NCBI GenBank assembly: GCA_002633005.1
Contig: NMRA01000067.1
Coordinates: 988,582-1,052,581 of the forward strand
Direction of reading: 5' to 3'
Length of the DNA: 64,000 bases
DNA from: Phoronis australis
Lineage: Eukaryota; Phoronida; Phoronidae
Shown here one piece after another: positions 27,001-36,000 of this stretch. The first letter of the stretch is position 1; the number at the start of each line of letters is the position of its first letter. Both the position numbers and the translations under genes were made by a program. The notes beneath the pieces are model-generated. The model searched no databases. It was given only the letters and a program-made list of their open reading frames with translations, and was not told the DNA's origin.

Positions 27001-30000
27001 AACTCAAGTATGGGGTTGGTGAAGCCCAGTAAGCTGTGAAATGTTTCCTTAGTCGATGATTGTCTTGATGTTCTTGTTGGTATGGAGTATTATGAGATCG
27101 CTTATGCAGAGTAAAAGGCTTAATTCGATTTTCATTTTTAGCCAGATAAATAGTCCCAAAATGCGGCTTCAATTCCTGTCCTCTAATCATACCTATTCAA
27201 TAGCCCAATTAATAGTAGATGATGAATACGAATCAAAGCATATTATTTGTTTAAGTGCAAGGTGTAAATCAAAATACCCAGCTTTGAGTTGCTATAGTAA
27301 AATGTAACGTAGTAAATATGAATGTTAGATTGTTGTGATGTTGTGTGCAGTTTGCGTTTTTAACATGCTAATCCTGTGTCATGTCATGTTTTAGTTTGTG
27401 CTTGCGGTGCTGTGTTCTGCAGTTGAATTCATTGATTTAGTAATGATCCGTTTTTATGTAGCGCCCTCTGTTGGCCAAGTTGTTTCTCCCTCACTGAGAG
27501 AGCATGTTGTCCTTTTAATTGTTTGATTTTGCTTTTGTCAAAAGACAGGGCCCATGCTATCCTGAGAGGAAAAGTGCTTGCGCCTTCAGGAACTTATTGT
27601 TTGAGGGGAAAATCCCCCCTCCAGCACTGTGACCACCTTAAGTTTTTCATAAGTCATTCTAACCCTGAGGGGAATTTTTTAATCAGTGGAGTGGAATTTT
27701 GGCCCTGAAAGGGGGTAATTTCACAAGCGTTTTAAGTGTTTTTCATAGGGTATTGGGGCAGATATGCTGCCCCAAAATTGAGCTACTAAGGGCCCTGGAA
27801 AACGCAATTCAAATTCTTAAATAAGACGATTTTAAGTGAACGCTGTTTTATAGTGGCCACCAATATGCTTTGTGCATGTTGATTCATGTTGAACCTGTTG
27901 TGTCTTTGTTTAAATTTGTATTTTTGGCTTTTTAAACTCACAAACAAAAAGACCTGCTCATTTGACACTACACAGACAATTTTACGCATTCATTTTCATA
28001 ACTTAGGTGTAATTATGAGATCTGATTACAATGTTACAGATTGATCAGGCAAGACAGAACTCCAGTGACCAGTCACGGCTCCCTCTCACTAAGCAAGGCT
28101 CTCTCCTCTCCAACTACTTCAGTCCAACCCTGTCTCAAAGCTCCAGGTACTCTTGCGCCCTCTATTGTCTGTTTCACAAGAGGCTGATAGTCTCAACCTG
28201 TCTGTGCACGGTATCAGATGCACAGCCAAGTTGCAGTAAGGTGTCACCAATTTCAAACAAAACGACACTGCACCATTTTCAAGAGCTTCTAACACTGTGG
28301 TGAATAATATCCACAGTTTTTTAAAACTTTTTCCAATGGTAGATGTGCTGCAAAACTTTGTGTTGTTTATGTGTCATGAAAAAATGACAAAAGGTTGTAT
28401 TGTGTCCTAAATTGGTGAGATTTTACTGAAATTTACTTAATTATGACATGGCTGATTTCATTTATCATAATTCACAATGGACTATTATATGATTGTGTGA
28501 GTGTCTTACTTCTGTATTTTCTTAGGGCAGTTTGTAGAAAAATGGGCAGATATAACATACCCACATTTTGAGAACCAGTTGGTGCTTGTTATTCAGTGGA
28601 GAAAACTGGTTCTCAAAATGTGGGCACTTTATATCGGACTATTACCAAAAAAGGTAACGTGTAATAATGTTCTCAACTAAACCTTAAAGGAACTCACTTG
28701 ACCCATGCAAACTTGTCTTATGATAGGAACCGATGGCTTAAAAATTATACATGTTTTTGGTTGGTTAAGCAGAATTGTGCCATGTTGAGGAAACATATTT
28801 TTCATACCAGAAGTATCAATCTGATGTCGTGCAAGATGTCAAAAACTGGCTGTTTGTACATTTGGTAGTAAAAACAATTTAATAACTTCTGTTGTATTAC
28901 TGAAAGTGGAAAGAACATTATTTTGGGTGTGTGAAAGTGTAATTTGTGCAAATTATAGCGAGCTTGGATATTGTGCTTTTTTGAAGTTTTCAAAAAGAAT
29001 GTGTGTTTACATGAAGAGTCTCTGTGTGAGTTGCTATATGTCAATTTTTGTTGTATTATCCCACCAATTCATACCTCCCTTGTGTCAGCCAGTACAGAGC
29101 TGTGTAAGTGACATACTGTTCACTACCAGTTATTGTCATCGCAATTCATTGACCTTTGACCTTATTTTCCAAGGTTGGGCTCTAAGTGGTAGATCTAGAC
29201 CAGGTAAACTAGATGTTATTAGCATGCTTCATAAGCAGTCATACACTGGCACGCACTCCATGCTTGTGTTCCCATGGAGACAATCTGTTGTCAACTAATG
29301 TTGTACACTCAGTTACTTTACTATTAGGAGAAAATTTTAAATCAATAACTACTCTTATTTGTTCAGTTATCAGTGTTTTAATGTCATCATTGTGATACTG
29401 TGTTGTTTGACCATCTTTGCACTTTTATGGTTAGTGTCAGCACAGAACGTTAATTTTGCATTATTTCACTGACGTTTGCTATTTCCTGTTTCTGTGTGTT
29501 GCTTTGACTTAAAAGTGAGCTGAGTTTCTTTTGTTTTAAATGGGAAATTTTGTTTTGATAATGTTGTGGTCAGTAAGGTTTCTGAATTTTGATTGATGAG
29601 CCTGGGTGGCAAAACTGGTTGATGTCTTCTCAGAAGCAAAATCCCAGGCAAGTCTTAACATTCTGACAGTACTGACTTCATAAGGGTTGAAGTAAAAAGT
29701 AGTACTACACAATCTTATTCTATTCCAGGCTTGACTTTTCCCTGATCCACAGGGGGTAATAAAACAATTATCTTCTCAGCCATTCCCATGAATCTTTTGT
29801 TTACTTACACAGTACAACTGTACAGTTGTGCTTACTAAGGTTCACAAAGAACTGCTTCCACTGTCCTTGCATTCAAAAGTCCTGTGAACAACCACCATTA
29901 ATATTCTGTGCCACTGTGTGGACTTGTTACCCCCTCCAAGCCCAAAGTGTGCAGGCTTGTACAATATTTTTCAAGCTGAGTCAATTATGTACAAGCTTTT

Positions 30001-33000
30001 TTGATTGGACACCCTTATTTAAGATTCCACCCTAAGTTCGACGACGTCGCATAACCTAGGTAGCACCATATTTCCGTTTTAGTGGCTTTGAGCATACCGC
30101 ACAAGCTACATTGTCATGAATGAGCAAGACATTCTGGGATGGGTTCATTTTGTTAATCATTTGATAAGGAATGGCGCTTTGATTTGAGATGTAATATCAT
30201 AAAGAAAGCCGGCTTGAATTATGTTACCAACCATCAACCTTATTCAAGCTTTGGTTACCAGGAGACGAGGTTTCCCATGCTTGGAATGCAATGTTGACAA
30301 ATGGTGACTGGCACAACAAACGTCAAGATTTTTTAACAAGCCTGGTTTACCTTAGTCACCAGTAGTCATTTTCAAGCCAACCAAGCATTTTATGTTTAGT
30401 ACTGCAGCAAGGACATTAGACAAAGAATATTATAAAAGGTGACGTTCCATTAACCTTGGTTGGGTCAAATTTAGCTATCAGTAATCGGCATATGCAACAA
30501 GCAATTGTTAAACATTAAACACAAAATTTTGAATTAAGATACCCTGTTATGTGCTTTTAATTAAAATTGAAAAGATTTTTTTTTCTCTGAATCACATTGT
30601 TGTGGCATGGCAAAATATAAATTTTGAAAGTGTGATGAAAATGGTTGACTGTTTATTTGTATTCACCTTCTTTGATGCGTAGAGGTCGTTGTACGTCACG
30701 ACTAATTCGATTTTAGGTAATTTAAAGCTACTATATAATGTTTAAGACCTCCTACCAGGCTCCTTGGTCTATTGTAAGATCTTTTCCTGCATTGGGATGA
30801 CACTTGTAAAGCAGGGTCTTGTTTTTGTGCTCATGGTAGTTGGAGACCTTGACCTTGATGTTTGGTCATGTGTAGTGAGTCTGAAACCAGTGATTATGGT
30901 TGAAAAGCATGCGGTTTCACAACGCAATTTGCTTCAATCATCAGACAGACGTACGAGCATGAAGTTCATTTCACTTTACTGGCCAGCATTAGCTGTAGAT
31001 GATATTGCCTTGTTTAATTCAGATTCACTGGATACTAGTAGTGTGTTAAAATGGTCTTAACAAATAATGACCACCATTATTGCTTGTGTGTTCTTTGGCA
31101 ACTATCGAAACCGTATCGTCAATTTTTTGTGAATCCACCGTTACTCATATTCTGAAATGTTTTGATGAAACAATGCTGCGTTGTTCAAGATGGTGGGTTG
31201 GGGTGCTAATATTGTGTTTCTACTTGTTGATATATCAGTGTTTAAGAGCATGTTATTGACCCAACCAACAGCCAGACCACTGAACATATCGGTAACTTTG
31301 GGGAGACCCCAGGCACCCAGGCCATCTTCAAGACATATGCTATGAAGAAAGGCTCCGACATGCCGTTGTTAAGGTTGTCTTGAACGTTTGCCCTTTGAAG
31401 GTTAAGTTCTCCTGTGTCATCCTATTTTTGCCGGTGAAGCGTGTTTTATGGTCTGAGCTTAAAAGTTCCATCATGGTTCCTTCGCTCTGTGTTGTTCATG
31501 TTACCGTGCCAACCTGTGTCATTATGCTTTCAGGTCATCTGGTCAGTCGTTCCACTTTGATGACTTGAAGTCCATCAACGATGATGAAGATGATGGAATA
31601 GACTATGACGATGACGTTATTGATAAAGAAGTCTCAGAAATTTATAATAATAATAACAATAATACTGACGTGGGAGACAGTGCAAAGCTGGGAGGAGTTC
31701 GTAGTGGTGAGGGAAACAATAATGTAAAAATAACAAATATGCATACATTACCGAAACCATGTGAGAATGAACGTTTAAGTCATCATCGGACAGACACTAG
31801 TGAGTTAGGTCAAGATGGTGCTTGTACTCCATCTGCAGACACTAGTGGTAATAGTGGTGTGAGGCATGATGAAACACAGTGTAGTCCTAGCAACCGCAGG
31901 AGACAAGAGTTTGTGAAACAGTCCAAAATGGCGGTGACAATGAATAAGGATTCTAATGTGGAGTGTAAGTCTGCAGGTGGTCAACAGGTGTCTCCGGATG
32001 CTGGTGTATTTGTGTCAGTTTCCTTAGACAGTCAGGACAGGCAGTCCCCTATAGGGGCACACAACACTGCAGGCTCAGGGGTCCTGGATAACCAGGTAGG
32101 TTTTGTCAGCTTTTACAATGTATTATGCATGGTTATAAAACTCCTCTGAAAGGATTTCAAGCATTTTTAGGTCTGGTCAACATGCCAACTGTTGGTCATA
32201 CCACGTGACCTAATTAATATAAGTCCGAAAAGATTTCTCGTATTTATTAGGTTGTGTGATGTGGTCAACAGGTGGTGTGCTGACCAAACTTAAAAATGTT
32301 TGCGATATTTATTTCACGCTTGTTTGAGATTTACATTTATATGTCCTCTCAACTAAAACTATTGCGCAAACAACCTCATCTTGGTCAAGGTCGTTAAAAC
32401 AATTCTATCCTGTGATCATAGAATGGCATTGAATCTTCCATGGGTACTCAAGCATTGTGTTCCCACATAAAAGATAGCATCGGTTTGTTCCGTACTCATG
32501 ACCTTAACCTTTGTCTGTAGTGAATAATCGTCAAAAGTACTGTCGCTTTTTTATCACCCTATTGAAGTCTCCCACTCAATTTGAAAACCGGTTGATGATG
32601 GTATTTTTCCGAAGATTAAAATCATATTTGGGCATTACAGACAAGGGGGACATGTTGCTCGGTCACACCAGGTGGCGCTGTAGGAATTGCTACAATGCTA
32701 CTTTTGTTCAAGGAATGAATCCTGGTTAAACTTTTATGCATGGAATTGCAGGCTGCCGGTCCTAGCCGTGTGTTCAAAATTGTGTTTGTTGGTGACTCTG
32801 GAGTAGGCAAGAGCAGCTTTATCCACAGATTCTGTGAGAACGCATTCACTGGACAGTTCTGTGCTACAATAGGTAGGCTCACATCTTCTCATGCAGTGCT
32901 TGTCTTAGATAGGAACCTCTACTGTCCATACATTCACCTATAACCTGGCTTCTGTTAAAGAAACTTTCGATTGAGATCATCTTCACCTGTAAACTATAGT

Positions 33001-36000
33001 CTCCACTTTGTGAAATGAAAAGTTATTTCTGGGCCTAGGAAGAACCAGTAGTTTGTCGTCAATTGAGACCCTGCTCTGAATCTGACATGACTCATCATGA
33101 CAAGCCAACCAATTGAGCCTCGTCTCAAATAAGAACAAAATTTCAGTTCTTCCAAGCTGTGTCATTTCCTGTGATCTGGGAACGGCACAATGTAGGCGAG
33201 ACCAATTTCATAACAGTAAGGTCTCTAGATTGAATTTGTTCAGTAGTTATGCTTTACTACTCCGATGCAGGTGTGGATTTTCAAGTTAAATCTATTGTTG
33301 TTGGCGACCAAGTGGTGGCGCTGCAGTTGTGGGACACAGCTGGCCAAGAGAGGTCAGTAGTTGTTTTGCAGATTGACTAAGATATTTCTCAGTGTGGTAT
33401 GGAAGGTTTTTTAAATTTATGTAGGACAAGTCTGTGTATTGGGCCAAACACTTGTAAAACTAAAGATTTGAACTCAGTAAAGTTAGTGCATGTTTTCTGA
33501 ATTAGAATTCTGTTTTTGACTTAATTCCAATCTGTTATTACTAGTGTCATGTGGCAATGATTGACGTTAAATGTTCAATGTGACATCTCAAAATGCTGAT
33601 ACAGTTTTATAAATTATCGTTTCGTGTTTGTTTTATGCAACTATTGAGTTATCTTACAAAAACCATTATTCTTATTTTTGATAGCCCTCATTCAAAATTG
33701 GAACATTTTGAAAATTCCTAACAGCTTTTTGGAGATCAATGCATCATGCTGTTTCTAAAATATGATGTTCTGAAGTTAGCCAAATATGGGCATTTTTCTA
33801 GGTTCCTGAATAACATTAGTTACCTGTAATTGGTAATGTAGGGCTGCAGAATTATTTATATGTCAATATTTTGCGAATTTTTCCAAGTCATCAATGTAAA
33901 TTTTTAAATTGCATGTTATTGTGGAATGTCCACTCCTGTTTTGTTCTAGGTATCGCAGTATAACTAAGCAGTACTTTCGCAAGTCTGACGGGGTCATTGT
34001 CATGTATGATGTCACATCTGAATCATCGTTCCGTAACGTTCGTCAGTGGATGGTCAGTATTGAGGAAGAGTCCGAAGATGAGACTGTGATTATGTTGCTA
34101 GGCAACAAAACTGACCTCACTGAGGACGACTCACACCGTCCTGTTCAATATAAAGATGGGGTACAATTGGCTGATGTGAGTTTAGCTGTCACTTTCTCTT
34201 GTTTGTCTGATCATTCATTGTTTGTCACTTGACAAGTTCACTGTAATCAGGCCGTATTCAAGTGTTATGGAAAAGACTGTAGCTATTGTTGATTTTCACA
34301 CGAGCCCAACGACTGTGGCTTCCAATTTTGTTTTTTGCATCCAAGGCTGTATCTCAATCGTTTGTAGGATTTTTATGAAATTTGGAAAGTATTTTCCTCT
34401 GAATGATGTGGCAGTGGGTTACGACTTTTAGATGCATGTGACTACGACATTGTGGCAGTTTTATGCGTATATCTGTATCTTCAGCGTTCCTCCGATTGAT
34501 TTTCATGAAATTTGACAAAGAGCAGACCTGTGTACGGAAATCAAGCCTTCAGTACGCAAGTACGCACGGCCAGGCAAAAATATGCAAATTCAAAACAGAG
34601 TCATTAATTGGCTTGTTTCTCACTAAATATGCCAATTTGTAGTCAGAATGGAAGAGGAATAAGATTTTAATACTGTTAGAAATTAAAAAAGAATATTGCA
34701 AAATGATTATTTTAGCCAAAAAATTTGAGCTACGAACTCGGAAAACTCGCTTCGTTTCATTCTCGAAATAGCCAGATAATCGGCGAATCACGAGGCCTCT
34801 TCTATCGGTATGTGTGTCACAGGCCTAACCTATAAGCAACGACTTCTGTGATTTGTGGATTGCTTACTTCGTCTCATTCCGACTATATACAGCTAAATAC
34901 GTACTGTTGACAAAATGGCAAAGCATGAGTGGCCTTGCTGCATATTCTGAACTAAGAAGCTTCTGAAAGAAGGGAACATATGTTGTTGGCACGTTATTCC
35001 AAAGAATGACAATGTCTTATGGAAGGGACCATGGAATTTATACTGCAAGTTTTATATAGCGTGTTGTTTTTTGCGGACATGGTGACTGCATTGACTTCGT
35101 AGCATGTTGAGCTGACGGACACTCGAGGTTTTTTCACAGGCGGTACGGTGGTACATGTTCACAGACACTTGCAATGAATAACTATTCCAATTTTTTGTGA
35201 ATGGTTAAGAAAATGTCATCTGGTGCAAAACATTGTCCAGTGCAGATTCATAAACACCTTTTTGCTGATATGTTTTTGGGTTAAGAAACGAGTACAACAG
35301 TTTATATTTTACCACTGCGGCATGTATTAACATAACTATTTAAGCTCAGTATGGAAGTTTGCTATTGATTAACTGGATCTATTCACTATGCGTGTTGTCC
35401 CTAAATGAAACACCTTAGTTTATTCTGAAATAATGTATTTTAAAAACTTTCAGAGGAAAGTAACTAGGAAAAGTAGCCATGCGTGCACCAGGGGGCAAAA
35501 GGGTCCGCCTCAGAGAAACAAAAAGTCCTAGAAAGCGAGACAAAAGTCCACTAAAAAGGCAGGAATTCTTCTTTAGTAAAAGGTCCACATCTTCAAAAAT
35601 TCGATCCCCCCTACATTTTAGGTTGGGTTTGCTGGAAGTTCGAATTTTCGATAATTAGTCTGTACACAAAAATGTGCAAATTTACTCGATAATCTGCAAA
35701 TCTGGTGTTCAAAGTACTCCAATGCAGTTTTGGTGGTACATAGGTATGAAATAGGCCTCCATTAAAAAGGACGATGTCTTGTTTTTGAGCAGATTTGACG
35801 TATTCTGTGCTACCTAGTGGCCATTTTTATTGTTCACCAATCTGTTTTTGATGTTGTCATCTCTACTGAACAAACTGTTCCTCGTAAGATTTTTGTGAAA
35901 TTTGCAAACGTGTTTCCTTGAATGTGACCATAGATTACAGCAACATTCAGGCACATCTGAATTCCACTGTGCCCCCTAGTGGCAATTTATGTTTGTGTTC

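Noticed and set aside
28906-29298. 130-codon plus-strand open frame in intron 11
   Set aside because: No splice phase agreement with exons 11 and 12 and no domain; intronic chance frame.
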